A program made the position numbers and the translations under genes. A stretch of 64,000 nucleotides of DNA from NCBI RefSeq assembly GCF_019603315.1, contig NZ_CP080649.1, positions 1,069,501-1,133,500 on the forward strand, read 5' to 3'. Position 1 is the first letter of the stretch. Each line of letters starts with the position of its first letter. Below are positions 33,981-43,066 of this stretch, in pieces. The stretch is from Ruficoccus sp. ZRK36 (lineage in GTDB: Bacteria > Verrucomicrobiota > Verrucomicrobiia > Opitutales > Cerasicoccaceae). The notes under the pieces were generated by a model. The model did no database searches. It worked only from the letters and a program-made list of their open reading frames with translations, and was not told where the DNA came from.

Positions 33981-36809
33981 ATGAGCGCGCCTGGCCAGAA
34001 AACGGTACGTCCCTGGTGGAAACGTCTGCTGGGCTGGGTACACGTCCTGTTTAACCTGGGGCTGCTCGCGGCCCTGATCCTGCAGGGGGTGCTTTTATAT
34101 CTGCTGTGGGAGGACGGCGAGCTGCCGATCCCCGACTTTGCGGTGCAGAAGCTCGAGCGTGCCGTTGCCGAGCAGGGGCTGGAGATCGACATCGCGCGCA
34201 TGAAGTTCGACCTGCGGGGGATTCTCCTGCTGGAGGATATCAAGGTGAGCCTGCCCGGCTACCATGAGCCGGTGGCAGAGATCGACCTGATCATGGTAGA
34301 CTTTCCGCCCTGGGCATTGCTGGACCGCAAGCTCCTGCCGAATGAGGTCTGGCTCTCGCGCTGTAACCTGTATTGCCCGTCAGTGCTCTCTCCGACGGGG
34401 ACGCGTGAGCGGGTGGCTGAGGATATCTTTACCGAGGTGGCGATCCGCCACCAGCGTCTGGATCTGGACCGGCTCATCCTGAAAGTGGACGGCCTCGACA
34501 TTCGGGCCGAGGGTTCGCTGCCGGTTACGATGATTCAGAAATTGACCGAAGGCCCCGCCATGGACGAAAAGGAGCGGGAGCGTCTCATGGCCGAGGGATA
34601 CACAGCCTTTTGCCGCGCCTTGTTGGAGGCGCGCCCCTGGGTCGAGCGTTTCACCGATCCGCGTATCCAGCTCCAGCTTGGGGTGAGTGGTGAGCAGGCG
34701 TCGGTCATCGCCCAGTTCCAGGCCGAGTCGTTTAATCTCGGGCAGGGGGTCGAGGGCGAGCGCATCGTGGCCACGGCTCAGGCAGTGGGAGCAGGTGCCG
34801 ATTCTTTCCGGTTAAAAAAAGCACGAGCCCGTGTCCAGCAACTGCACTGGGAGGACAAGGTCAGTGCTCGCTTCGCGGCGGTCGAGGCCGTTATCCCGAA
34901 CAAGGGTATCCAGGCGCTGCCGACGGCCTGCCACTATGGCGCGGCCGGGGTGGAGGGGATGAATCTCTCCGCCGAGGTGGTTATCGGGCAGGTGAACTTC
35001 GCACAGATAAAAAAGCCCTCAGGTTGGATACACATCGACTCGGGGGCGAACTGGCTACTCGTCGAGGGGCGGGTCGATACCGAGCAGGAAACGGCGAACC
35101 TCTCAGTGGATGCCTGGTGGGACCCGCTGGACCTGCTCAAGATCAGCTTTCTGGAGGGAAAGTTTACCCATCCGCCGGATCTGGACTGCTCGGAGCGCCC
35201 GCGCTGGGGCGGGAGCGTGGTCCTGGACAAGGGCTACGAGTTTGACTCTGCCGAGGTTTATCTGGATTTCGGGAAAACCCGCTACGAGGCGCTGAATCTG
35301 CTGAGCGCTTTCGCAAAGGCGCGGATCACCCCGACACTGGTGTATGTGTCGCAGGCCGAGCTGACCACCGCACGCTACACAGTCAACGGCACCTATCGCG
35401 AGGAGCTGGACACGAAGCGCTACCGCTACCTGCTCAACGGTAATGTAGACCCGCTGGAGATTTCATTCCTCATCGATGCTGATTGGTGGGACCCGCTCTG
35501 GAAGGACTTCGATTTCCACGGCGTCATGCCGTACTCGAACATCGATATTCAGGGCACCTACGGTCAGGGCGACCTTGGCAAAACCTTCTTCGGGTATAAC
35601 GAGTTGCTGGACTTTTCCTATCAGGGGGTCGAGGTAAATGCCTTTACCGCCATGCTGTGGCGCGAGCAGGCCCGGATCATCCTCTACGATATGGATGGGC
35701 AGAGCAACAGTGGCGACTTCAACGCCGCCATCCAGTTCTCCTATACCCCGGATGGTGAGACCCGGACCTCACTGGGATTTGCTGCTGCGACAACTCTGCC
35801 CCTGAAGGAGGCTGCTTCGCTGGCCGGAGACGAGGCGCTCAGCTACGTGGAAGATTTCAAGCTGTCTGCTGCTCCACGCCTGCAGGTGAACGGCTTGACG
35901 GTCGATGGGGTAGGGGGCAAGGACGATGAGCTCTTTCTCAAGATCATCGCCGATATGGATGACAGAGTGGTGTATGAGGGCTTCATTTTTGATCACCTGG
36001 CGTTCCACGGGATGAAGCAGCCCGACGTGCTCCAGCTGCGTAAAATCGCCTTTGGGATGGCTGGGGGTGAAGGCACGGGCCAGGCCGACGTGAAGCTGGT
36101 CGATGGCGGAGAGGGTAATGAAATGGCCCTCGGGCTGTCACTGCGGGGGGCTTCCTACGCAGACCTGCTAACCTCGGTGCCCATGCTCTCCACCCACTCA
36201 GAGACGGTTAAAAACAGTAAAACGGCTCAGCCTCCAACGACATCCTCGGAGAAAAAGGCCATGGAGCTGGCGAAGATCGACTTCGACCTCAATGCGCAGG
36301 GCACGACCGGTGATGTGAAAACTTTCCGCGGGCATGGGCAGATCGGCATCAGTAATGCCTTGCTCGGGCAGTTCCATATCTTTGGAGGTCTCTCGCGGGC
36401 GATCCAGGCCATTGGCCTGAATCTCGGCACGGTTGATTTTACCAAGGGGACGGCACCTTTTGTCCTCGGCAAGGGCTACGCACACTTCCCGGGCTTGACC
36501 ATCTCTGGCCCGACGGCCCGCATCGACGCCAACGGCAACTTCAACCTCGATACCGGTGAGCTGGACTTTTACCTCTCGCTCTATCCGTTGGGGGGCGTCG
36601 ACATCCCCCTGATATCCACCATTTTCTCGGCCATCAACCCGCTTACGGACGTGGTGGAGGCGCAGTTGACCGGTACAGCGAGCGAGCCCAAGTGGGCGGT
36701 TGATTTCCGCCCGTTGGGGATCATTACTGGCCAGAAGCAAGTGGACAATCCTACCGGAGAAACTCTCCCCAACAAGGGCCAGAGCGGCCAGTACATCATG
36801 GACGACTGA
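33981..36809 (+). CDS. Large AsmA-like envelope protein
   Basis: 942 residues. An N-terminal membrane helix (LFNLGLLAALILQGVLLYLL) is followed by a long beta-rich periplasmic region with the AsmA N-terminal signature (KLERAVAEQGLEIDIARMKFDLRGILLLEDIKVSL split over about residues 53-90). A C-terminal AsmA-like segment (GPTARIDANGNFNLDTGEL, then PLTDVVEAQLTGTASEPKW) ends the protein. AsmA-like proteins form lipid-conducting beta-grooves between the membranes in the family. It follows the Gld-type operon by 104 bp and may be co-transcribed. The stop codon lies exactly in the loop of a 7-bp hairpin (36800-36816). Confidence 0.8.
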   Translation: MSAPGQKTVRPWWKRLLGWVHVLFNLGLLAALILQGVLLYLLWEDGELPIPDFAVQKLERAVAEQGLEIDIARMKFDLRGILLLEDIKVSLPGYHEPVAEIDLIMVDFPPWALLDRKLLPNEVWLSRCNLYCPSVLSPTGTRERVAEDIFTEVAIRHQRLDLDRLILKVDGLDIRAEGSLPVTMIQKLTEGPAMDEKERERLMAEGYTAFCRALLEARPWVERFTDPRIQLQLGVSGEQASVIAQFQAESFNLGQGVEGERIVATAQAVGAGADSFRLKKARARVQQLHWEDKVSARFAAVEAVIPNKGIQALPTACHYGAAGVEGMNLSAEVVIGQVNFAQIKKPSGWIHIDSGANWLLVEGRVDTEQETANLSVDAWWDPLDLLKISFLEGKFTHPPDLDCSERPRWGGSVVLDKGYEFDSAEVYLDFGKTRYEALNLLSAFAKARITPTLVYVSQAELTTARYTVNGTYREELDTKRYRYLLNGNVDPLEISFLIDADWWDPLWKDFDFHGVMPYSNIDIQGTYGQGDLGKTFFGYNELLDFSYQGVEVNAFTAMLWREQARIILYDMDGQSNSGDFNAAIQFSYTPDGETRTSLGFAAATTLPLKEAASLAGDEALSYVEDFKLSAAPRLQVNGLTVDGVGGKDDELFLKIIADMDDRVVYEGFIFDHLAFHGMKQPDVLQLRKIAFGMAGGEGTGQADVKLVDGGEGNEMALGLSLRGASYADLLTSVPMLSTHSETVKNSKTAQPPTTSSEKKAMELAKIDFDLNAQGTTGDVKTFRGHGQIGISNALLGQFHIFGGLSRAIQAIGLNLGTVDFTKGTAPFVLGKGYAHFPGLTISGPTARIDANGNFNLDTGELDFYLSLYPLGGVDIPLISTIFSAINPLTDVVEAQLTGTASEPKWAVDFRPLGIITGQKQVDNPTGETLPNKGQSGQYIMDD

Positions 36810-36816
36810 GTCGTCC
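36800..36816. other. 7-bp hairpin with the stop codon as its loop
   Basis: GGACGAC-TGA-GTCGTCC: the TGA of the AsmA-like gene is exactly the 3-nt loop. It also lies in the 15-bp convergent gap before the LamG-like gene. It is the clearest case of the stop-codon hairpin pattern described in the findings. Confidence 0.75.
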
Positions 36817-36824
36817 GCGCGGGC

Positions 36825-37607
36825 TTATTGCAGGCGGGAGAGCGCGTAGATTTCCGCAGGGCTGAGAGCCCGGTTATAAACGGCGAGCCCGGCAATGTGC
36901 CCGGTAAAGAAGTTTCCGATCTCTCCGCTGCGGTCTACGGCCCCGACGGTGAAGTCTGAGCCCTTGGGGCCGCCATCGTGCAGGCCACCGGAGAGGGAGT
37001 AGGGGTTGAGCCCGGCGCGGGCGTCGAGTTGCCCGTCGAGCCAGGCATACCCATTTTGGCCGTCGTAGCTCATGGCCACGACTGCCCACTCATCGCAGGA
37101 CACGGGCGTTGCGCCGACCGGCCCGTCGATGCAGTATTTAAAGCCCGGGGTGGGGCCGCCTACATTCGAGAGGTGCCCGCAGACCTGATGGTGCTGTTGC
37201 CAGACGCTGATATTGAGAAAAAGCCCGTATTGGCGGCCGCAATGGCTCTCGTTCCACTGCCCGGCGATGAATTCGCAGTTCCCGTGAGCGGTTTTTTGAC
37301 GCCGGACCCAGGCCACAAGGGTCAGGCGGCCTTCCGGGCCGTGGATATCGAGACTCGGGCAGGCAGCCCGAGCGCAGTTGAGCCAGTCGCCCTCGTCGAT
37401 GCGCAGGGCTTGACCACCCAGGGGGGCGCCGGGTACGGCCTCGACGGTTAATTCGCCGGTGCGTGACTCCAGGGCGTAGGGCTCGCCTTCTTCGGCTTTA
37501 AAGGTCGTGCCACTCTCTGTGAAGTTCCAGAATGTGATCAAACCGGGAAATGTCGCCGGGGTGGCGTCAAGGATCATGTCGGGGCAAACGTGCTCGGAGG
37601 AACTCAT
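36825..37607 (-). CDS. LamG-like jelly-roll domain protein
   Basis: 260 residues from ATG 37607; the frame could start 20 codons earlier. No signal peptide is seen. The whole protein is one concanavalin A-like/LamG domain: LITFWNFTESGTTF at the start, RLTLVAWVRRQ, YDGQNGYAWLDGQLDARAGL, then IAGLAVYNRALSPAEIYALS at the end, the classical LamG closing motif. These domains bind carbohydrates or act as enzyme accessory modules. The lack of an export signal is unusual for the family. It is monocistronic and convergent with the AsmA-like gene. Confidence 0.85.
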   Translation of the reverse strand: MSSSEHVCPDMILDATPATFPGLITFWNFTESGTTFKAEEGEPYALESRTGELTVEAVPGAPLGGQALRIDEGDWLNCARAACPSLDIHGPEGRLTLVAWVRRQKTAHGNCEFIAGQWNESHCGRQYGLFLNISVWQQHHQVCGHLSNVGGPTPGFKYCIDGPVGATPVSCDEWAVVAMSYDGQNGYAWLDGQLDARAGLNPYSLSGGLHDGGPKGSDFTVGAVDRSGEIGNFFTGHIAGLAVYNRALSPAEIYALSRLQ

Positions 37608-37671
37608 AGGTATTTCATAGTGGAAAATACGCCTCCGGGGAAAAGACCAAAAAGCTGTGACAAACAAAACA

Positions 37672-37701
37672 TTGCCCGCGGGCCGGAAATTCTCCTAATC
37701 T
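37672..37701 (+). promoter_or_regulatory. Candidate promoter of the accBC operon
   Basis: TTGCCC (37672-37677), 18-bp spacer, TAATCT (37696-37701), 75 bp before accB. By eye only. Confidence 0.3.
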
Positions 37702-37776
37702 TAACATTTAATCTATTCGGGCTGGCGTGCACCGGCCTTTCTGCTCACCTTTTCAGATCCAAAAAATTTAGCCGAC

Positions 37777-38235
37777 ATGGACCTTAAGGAAATCAAACAA
37801 GTCGTAGAGTTGATGAAGCGTTCGGACCTCACTGAGTTCGAAATCGAGGAAAAGGACCTCAAGCTGCGCATCTGCCGTGAGTCTCAAAAGCCTGTCGCGG
37901 TTGCCGCGGCACCTGTCATGGCGCCTGCCGCCCCGGCTCCTGCTGCCGCTCCCGCGGCTCCTGCCGCCCCGGCCAAGCCCGTCGAAGAGCCGGGCACCGA
38001 GTTCATCAAATCGCCCATGGTAGGCACCTTTTATCGTGCCCCCAGCCCGGACAGCCCGTCCTTCGTGGAGATCGGGGCCGTCGTCAAGGCCGACTCTGTC
38101 GTGTGTATCATCGAGGCCATGAAGGTCATGAACGAGATTCACGCTGAGGCCAAGGGCAAGATCCTGGAAGTGCTCGTGGAGAACGGCCAATCGGTCGAGT
38201 ACGGCCAGCCGCTTTTCAAGATCAAGGCTTCCTGA
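37777..38235 (+). CDS. accB: Acetyl-CoA carboxylase biotin carboxyl carrier protein
   Basis: 152 residues. An N-terminal helical part ([20 protein letters not shown]), an Ala/Pro-rich linker (about residues 45-75) and the biotinyl domain with the biotinylation motif [10 protein letters not shown] (lysine about residue 117). It carries CO2 between biotin carboxylase (next gene) and the carboxyltransferase, encoded elsewhere, in the first step of fatty acid synthesis. BirA, encoded at 26667, is its expected modifying enzyme. The stop lies in a 5-bp hairpin (38225-38239). Confidence 0.97.
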   Translation: MDLKEIKQVVELMKRSDLTEFEIEEKDLKLRICRESQKPVAVAAAPVMAPAAPAPAAAPAAPAAPAKPVEEPGTEFIKSPMVGTFYRAPSPDSPSFVEIGAVVKADSVVCIIEAMKVMNEIHAEAKGKILEVLVENGQSVEYGQPLFKIKAS

Positions 38236-38298
38236 GCCTCCGCCCGCCCAACGTCATCCCGCGCCTCCGCGTGAACGCACGCGGCCACCCGAGCACCC

Positions 38299-39675
38299 AT
38301 GATCAAGAAAATCCTTATTGCCAACCGCGGCGAAATCGCCCTGCGCATCGTACGAGCCTGCCGTGAGCTTGGCGTCAAGACCCTGGCCGTCTACTCCGAG
38401 GCCGATGAGCAGTCCCTGCACGTACAGCTGGCCGACGAGGCCATCTGTATCGGTCCGGCCGCCTCCAGCGAGAGCTACCTGAAGGCTGACCGCATCATCA
38501 GTGCGGCCGAGATTGCCGATGTGGACGCGATTCACCCCGGCTTCGGCTTTCTCTCGGAAAACGCCGAGTTCGCCGAGCAGTGCGAGAGCTGCAACATCAA
38601 GTTTATCGGCCCGAACTCCTCTACCATCCGCTTGATGGGGGATAAGGCGATGGCCAAGTCCGTCGCCCTCAAGGCCAAGGCCCCGGTCATCCCCGGCAGC
38701 GACGGTCCCGTCGAGACCGAGACCGAAGCCCTCAAGCTGGCCAAGCAGATCGGCTTCCCGGTGATCATCAAGGCCGTCGCCGGTGGGGGTGGTAAGGGCA
38801 TGCGCCTGGCCCACAACGCCGTGGCCTTCGTCCGCGAGTTCCAGCTGGCCCGCGCTGAGGCCGAGAAAGCCTTCGGGAATGGCTCGGTCTACGTGGAGAA
38901 ATTTATCGAAAACCCGCGCCACATCGAGTTCCAGCTCCTGGGTGACGAGCACGGTAAGATCATCCACCTCGGTGAGCGTGACTGCTCGGTGCAGCGCCGC
39001 TACCAGAAGGTGGTTGAAGAGGCTCCGTCCCCCTTCGTGGATGAGAAGCTGCGCGCGAAAATGGGTAAGGCCGCTGTGGCCATCGCCGAAGAGTGCGGCT
39101 ATCAGAATGCCGGAACGGTGGAGTTCCTCGTCGATAAAAACGGTGACTTCTACTTTATCGAGATGAACACCCGCATCCAGGTCGAGCATGGTATCACCGA
39201 GGAGGTGACCGGCTACGATCTGGTCAAGCGTCAGATCGCGATCGCCGCTGGTGAAAAGCTCGACCTCGACCAGAAGGACGTGCGCTTCATCCGCCACGCC
39301 ATTGAGTGCCGTATCAATGCCGAGGATCCGGCCCGCAACTTTGCCCCGTGCCCCGGTAAGATCGACCTGTACTACCCGCCCGGTGGCCATGGCGTTCGTA
39401 TCGACTCGCACATTTATGGTGGCTATGTCGTGCCTCCCTACTACGACAGCATGATCTCCAAGGTCATCTCCTACGGGCAGACCCGTGAGATCGCCATCGA
39501 CCGCATGTACCGTGCCCTTAACGAGTACATCATCCGTGGCATCCGCACCTCGATTCCCTTCTGTGCCGCTATCATGAAGGACCCGGTCTTCCGCTCCGGT
39601 GAAGCCACCACGAAGTTTGTGGGCGACTTTATGGAGCGCACGCCGAAGGATCTCTTCGCGACGGCTGAGGACTGA
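38299..39675 (+). CDS. accC: Acetyl-CoA carboxylase biotin carboxylase subunit
   Basis: 458 residues, standard length. ATP-grasp enzyme: [20 protein letters not shown] at the N-terminus, [14 protein letters not shown], the glycine-rich loop [36 protein letters not shown] and [20 protein letters not shown]. It carboxylates biotin on AccB using ATP and bicarbonate. Relatives usually read QVEHPVTE; here it is QVEHGITE, a small deviation next to the active site. It is 63 bp downstream of accB. The stop is part of a stable hairpin (39667-39688). Confidence 0.97.
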   Translation: MIKKILIANRGEIALRIVRACRELGVKTLAVYSEADEQSLHVQLADEAICIGPAASSESYLKADRIISAAEIADVDAIHPGFGFLSENAEFAEQCESCNIKFIGPNSSTIRLMGDKAMAKSVALKAKAPVIPGSDGPVETETEALKLAKQIGFPVIIKAVAGGGGKGMRLAHNAVAFVREFQLARAEAEKAFGNGSVYVEKFIENPRHIEFQLLGDEHGKIIHLGERDCSVQRRYQKVVEEAPSPFVDEKLRAKMGKAAVAIAEECGYQNAGTVEFLVDKNGDFYFIEMNTRIQVEHGITEEVTGYDLVKRQIAIAAGEKLDLDQKDVRFIRHAIECRINAEDPARNFAPCPGKIDLYYPPGGHGVRIDSHIYGGYVVPPYYDSMISKVISYGQTREIAIDRMYRALNEYIIRGIRTSIPFCAAIMKDPVFRSGEATTKFVGDFMERTPKDLFATAED

Positions 39676-39688
39676 TTCGTCAGTCTTC
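39667..39688 (+). terminator. Hairpin enclosing the accC stop codon
   Basis: Arms 39667-39675 and 39680-39688 pair over 9 bp (one G-T) with a TTCG tetraloop. The TGA (39673-39675) forms the top three pairs. A T-rich stretch begins about 9 bp later, so it may act as a terminator or 3'-end stabiliser between accC and the Asp23 gene. Confidence 0.5.
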
Positions 39689-39796
39689 GGGGCCGCGATT
39701 TTTGCTTTGCCGAGCCGCCTTTTTGCCTCAAGGCTTCTTCCAGCGCTTGCGCAGATGCACAATATCCTCTGATCTAACCTTAACCGAGAAACTCTT

Positions 39797-40264
39797 ATGC
39801 CAGCCAAGAAACCTTCCCAGCCCGCCGACGAATCGGATCCCAATAGCATCCCTACTCCGGTTGAAGCTACGGAAAGCTCCGATGAGATTCATATTAACAT
39901 CCCTGTGGTCGCCAATATCGTGAAGATGGCCGCGCTGCAGGTGGACGGTGTGTACTCCGTGGGCGGTACCTTCGCTGATGGCCTGTGGGAGACTCTCGGT
40001 GCCAAGAAGGGCGACCGCGGCGTCGAGGTAAAGGAAGACGAAGCGGAAAACTACCTGATCCAGATCCACGTGGAAATGCGCTTCGGGGTCAGCATCGCCA
40101 CGACCGCCAAGATCGTCCAGCAGACGATCCGCGAGCAGGTCGAAGCCATGACCAGCAAAGGCGTGGCCAAGGTCGAAGTCTTTATCGACGGCGTCCGCAT
40201 GGAGCAGCCCGAGTCGGCTAAGAAGAGCGCCGAGCAGTGGGAGCAGCAGCCCCACACCGACTAG
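39797..40264 (+). CDS. Asp23/Gls24 family envelope stress response protein
   Basis: 155 residues. A disordered start (about residues 1-30) is followed by the Asp23 domain: EIHINIPVVANIVKMAALQV, DGVYSVGG, YLIQIHVEMRFGVSIATTAK, and VEVFIDGVRM. In Firmicutes Asp23 binds the membrane through AmaP and helps cell-wall stress resistance. The AmaP-like gene is next, so the pair is conserved here in a Gram-negative context. It is 121 bp after accC and 83 bp before its partner. Confidence 0.92.
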   Translation: MPAKKPSQPADESDPNSIPTPVEATESSDEIHINIPVVANIVKMAALQVDGVYSVGGTFADGLWETLGAKKGDRGVEVKEDEAENYLIQIHVEMRFGVSIATTAKIVQQTIREQVEAMTSKGVAKVEVFIDGVRMEQPESAKKSAEQWEQQPHTD

Positions 40265-40347
40265 TTTTTGATCCCGTCGGCTTGCTTTCCGCAGGCCGGC
40301 GATCCCATTTTCTCCCGGCGAAAGCCACCATCAGGGACTGACAGCGT

Positions 40348-41103
40348 ATGAACGAGGAAAACAAGATTCTGAGTTTTTATCACACGCAGATTGAGCCGTA
40401 CCTGCAGGACCGCGTGCTCGTGATCTGCGTCGCCATTGTCCTGCTGTTTCTGCTGCTGGGTGTCGGTATGCTGCGCCGTCGCGGGCGTCCGATCCGGGTT
40501 TTCAAGACCACTTCCGGGCGTGTGCAGGTGACACGCGGGGCCATCCGTGATCTCGTTCTCGGTGCCTGCCGCCACGTCAACGCCGCTCATCGCCCCAAGG
40601 TCCACATCAAGGCTCGCCGTGGACGGCTCGCCATCCGCATCGATCTGCGCCTGAACGAAGACCAGCGTCTGAATGACGTTGCGGTCAAGCTCCAGACGCG
40701 CATCGAGGATGTCCTGCAGGACACGCTAAGCCTCGATCGGCGCAGCGTGCGTATCGACATCGGCCTGAAGGGGATTCGCCATAACAAGAAGACCACACCT
40801 CCCGAGGAGGAGGCACTTCCTGTGGCCGTCGCTCCTGTCCCCGATGTGGCTCCGGCACGGGCCGAGGAGGACTCTTTCGTCCCCGCCACGAGCCCGAGCG
40901 AGCCTGAGCTCGACAATGTCGCCGAGGACACGGAATCCGAGCCCAAGCCCAAGCGGAGCTTTTTCGGCTGGGGTAGCCGTAAATCCACGCCGTCCGATGA
41001 GGACGAGGTCGAGGATCCGGTCGATGCTACTGCCGACGACGACGATCCTTTCGCACCCGGGCATGTTTCCGAGTCGGACGAAGATCGCGAAAAGAAGGCC
41101 TGA
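40348..41103 (+). CDS. AmaP-like alkaline-shock membrane anchor protein
   Basis: 251 residues. One N-terminal membrane helix (about residues 28-46, LVICVAIVLLFLLLGVGML), a cytosolic Asp23-like domain (VQVTRGAIRDLVLGACRHVN; RIDLRLNEDQRLNDVAVKLQ; SVRIDIGLKGI) and a long acidic tail (about 160-251). AmaP anchors Asp23 at the inner membrane in Gram-positives. The acidic C-terminal extension is not part of the standard family and looks disordered. Followed 26 bp later by thiE, with which it may be co-transcribed. Confidence 0.82.
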   Translation: MNEENKILSFYHTQIEPYLQDRVLVICVAIVLLFLLLGVGMLRRRGRPIRVFKTTSGRVQVTRGAIRDLVLGACRHVNAAHRPKVHIKARRGRLAIRIDLRLNEDQRLNDVAVKLQTRIEDVLQDTLSLDRRSVRIDIGLKGIRHNKKTTPPEEEALPVAVAPVPDVAPARAEEDSFVPATSPSEPELDNVAEDTESEPKPKRSFFGWGSRKSTPSDEDEVEDPVDATADDDDPFAPGHVSESDEDREKKA

Positions 41104-41129
41104 GCGGGGTTCGCTCGGAGAGTTATCCC

Positions 41130-41768
41130 ATGGCGGCAGACCTGCAGTCGGCGTTGTTTTACGCTATTTTGGATACCGGCTATGTGCCGCGTGACTCACT
41201 GGTGGACAAGTGCCGGGCCTTGCTGGCCGGTGGGGCGGATATTATCCAGCTGCGCGCCAAGCACGAAAACACTTCGGAGCGTATCGAAATTTTAAATACG
41301 CTCGTCCCGCTTTTTGCCGACACGGAAGTGCCGCTGGTCGTGAACGACGATCTGGAGGCTGCGTTGGCTTTCCCGGGGCTGGGGCTGCACGTCGGGCAGG
41401 ATGACCTGCCGCCGGATGAAGCACGCGAGCGTCTCGGAGAGGGGCGTGTGCTCGGCCTCTCCACGCACTCACCGGATCAGGCTGCTGGCGCGATTGACCA
41501 TGCGGCGGTCCTCGACTACTTCGCCGTGGGTCCGGTCTTTGCCACCCCGACCAAGCCGGACTACACGCCCGTGGGCCTGAACCTTGTCAGCCATGTCGCC
41601 GGGCTGGATGCACCGCTACCGTGGTTCGCCATCGGGGGGATCAAGCTCCACAATGTAGCTCAGGTGCTCGCGGCTGGAGCGCGCCGAGTGGTTGCGGTTT
41701 CAGATGTGCTGTGCGCGGAGGATTCGGCAGCGGTCATCCGTGACTATAAGTCGGCGTGCAGTCGCTGA
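41130..41768 (+). CDS. thiE: Thiamine-phosphate synthase
   Basis: 212 residues, TIM barrel. Motifs: IIQLRAKHENTSERI (pyrimidine site), VVNDDLEAALAFPGLGLHVG, GQDDLPPDEARERLG, HAAVLDYFAVGPVFATPTKPDY (Mg/pyrophosphate site) and FAIGGIKLHNVAQVLAAGA. It joins HMP-pyrophosphate and thiazole phosphate to thiamine phosphate. No other thiamine gene and no TPP riboswitch is visible nearby. It lies last on the accBC-Asp23 strand, converging with the minus-strand operon. Confidence 0.95.
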   Translation: MAADLQSALFYAILDTGYVPRDSLVDKCRALLAGGADIIQLRAKHENTSERIEILNTLVPLFADTEVPLVVNDDLEAALAFPGLGLHVGQDDLPPDEARERLGEGRVLGLSTHSPDQAAGAIDHAAVLDYFAVGPVFATPTKPDYTPVGLNLVSHVAGLDAPLPWFAIGGIKLHNVAQVLAAGARRVVAVSDVLCAEDSAAVIRDYKSACSR

Positions 41769-41780
41769 TAACCGGTCTGG

Positions 41781-42146
41781 TCAAGGCTGCGTGTTTGTTG
41801 CCTTCAGGCGCCACTTGCCGGATGCCGGATCTTTCTCAAAATCGCGCTCTGCCGGTACTCCGGCAGCGGTGTAAAGGTCTCTGACTTCCAAACCCTTCAG
41901 GTACTCGACAAATCCTTTCAGGTCCTGTGAGCCGTAGAAATTCCCCAGCTTAAGGAGCAGCCCGCCGGGGCGTTGGGTGAGGACCGCAATGGCCTCGGCG
42001 GCGTTGAAGCCCTGCTGTATGGCTACGACCAGAAAATCAAACAGGACCTGCTGAGTGGCCTCCGGGTTATTGCACGTCTGAGCCGCAAGCGGGTAGAACT
42101 CCTTTAACAGCGTCTGGCTGACGGTGGCTCTCTCCTGCTCATCCAT
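41781..42146 (-). CDS. Small hypothetical protein
   Basis: 121 residues, family not recognised. No signal peptide or membrane helix. Predicted helical, for instance SQTLLKEFYPLAAQTCNNPE and VLFDFLVVAIQQGFNAAEAI, with a Lys/Arg-poor hydrophobic middle and an ordinary C-terminus. Codon usage matches the neighbours. It is the last gene of the leftward run ftsK to here, 23 bp after prmA, so probably co-transcribed with it. Confidence 0.72.
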   Translation of the reverse strand: MDEQERATVSQTLLKEFYPLAAQTCNNPEATQQVLFDFLVVAIQQGFNAAEAIAVLTQRPGGLLLKLGNFYGSQDLKGFVEYLKGLEVRDLYTAAGVPAERDFEKDPASGKWRLKATNTQP

Positions 42147-42169
42147 GGCAATATGGTTACAAGGTTATC

Positions 42170-43048
42170 TTACAAAAAGTAGCAGAGGTCGGCCCATTCG
42201 CCATCTACCCGCGTGTCCACGCGATAGCTGATGCCCGCCTCGGTCGCGACGGTGTTGAAATGCTCTTTCACCTCATCGAGCTCGCGGGCGAGGATGCCGC
42301 TGAGGGCGAGGGTACCGTTTGGCGCCATGGCAGCGAACAGCCCGGCGGCGTGAATCTTCAGGATGTCGGCCTGGATGTTGGCCATCATGAAGTCAGTCTG
42401 GCGGCCTTCGAGGCCGGACTCGATCCCAGCCTCGGCAAAGGCGACGGCCTCGGGGGAAATCTTGTTAAAGAGCGTGTTCTCGCGGCTGACGCGGATCGCC
42501 TCGGGGTCCTGGTCAAAGCCGTAGACATTCTTTGCACCGAGCAGGACGGCGGACAGGGCCAGGATGCCCGAGCCGCACCCGGCGTCGATGATGCGCTGGG
42601 AGGGGAAGGCGTCCCCGCGCTCCGCACGAAAGTCGAGCAGGCGGCGCGCCATCAGGCGGGTCGTTTCGTGGCTACCCGTCCCGAAGGCCATCCCGGCGTC
42701 CAGGTACAGGGCCACGTCCCCGTCGGGCAGGGGGTAGCTCTCACGTTCCCAGGCGGGCACCCAGTGCAGCGGGGGCTTGGCCCAGGGCTTTAGGAACTCC
42801 TTGTACGCTTCCTGCCACTCGCGGTCCTCGATCTGCTCGCGGGCGAACTCAGCGGGCAGCTCAGCGAAGGCTTCGCGCAGAGCGGCCAGCCCGGCGTCAG
42901 CCTCGGCCTCCGTTTCGTAAAAGCCTTTGAGGAAAAGGGGGCCGCCGGGAGCGGATTCGATGCCCCAGTCGAGGAGCCCTTCTTCGCAGAAGTAGGCTTC
43001 GAGGGCCTCAGCCAGTTCGGTGGGGACTTCGGTTTTGAGGATAAACAT
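42170..43048 (-). CDS. prmA: Ribosomal protein L11 methyltransferase
   Basis: 292 residues. An N-terminal substrate-recognition domain (VPTELAEALEAYFCEEGLLD...) precedes the catalytic domain with MAFGTGSHETTRLM (family signature) and SAM motif I IDAGCGSGILALSAVLLGA, followed by NVYGFDQDPEAIRVSREN and MMANIQADILKIHA. It methylates lysines and the N-terminus of L11. It is 18 bp downstream of purN on the minus strand. The linking of these genes appears to be simple co-transcription. Confidence 0.93.
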   Translation of the reverse strand: MFILKTEVPTELAEALEAYFCEEGLLDWGIESAPGGPLFLKGFYETEAEADAGLAALREAFAELPAEFAREQIEDREWQEAYKEFLKPWAKPPLHWVPAWERESYPLPDGDVALYLDAGMAFGTGSHETTRLMARRLLDFRAERGDAFPSQRIIDAGCGSGILALSAVLLGAKNVYGFDQDPEAIRVSRENTLFNKISPEAVAFAEAGIESGLEGRQTDFMMANIQADILKIHAAGLFAAMAPNGTLALSGILARELDEVKEHFNTVATEAGISYRVDTRVDGEWADLCYFL

Positions 43049-43066
43049 TGGGATGGGTGCGAAAAG

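Noticed and set aside
38254-39849. Antisense frame opposite accC
   Set aside because: Same GC-skew shadow; accC is certain on the plus strand.
41104-41129. TPP riboswitch for thiE
   Set aside because: The gap to the upstream gene is only 26 bp and contains no THI-box sequence.
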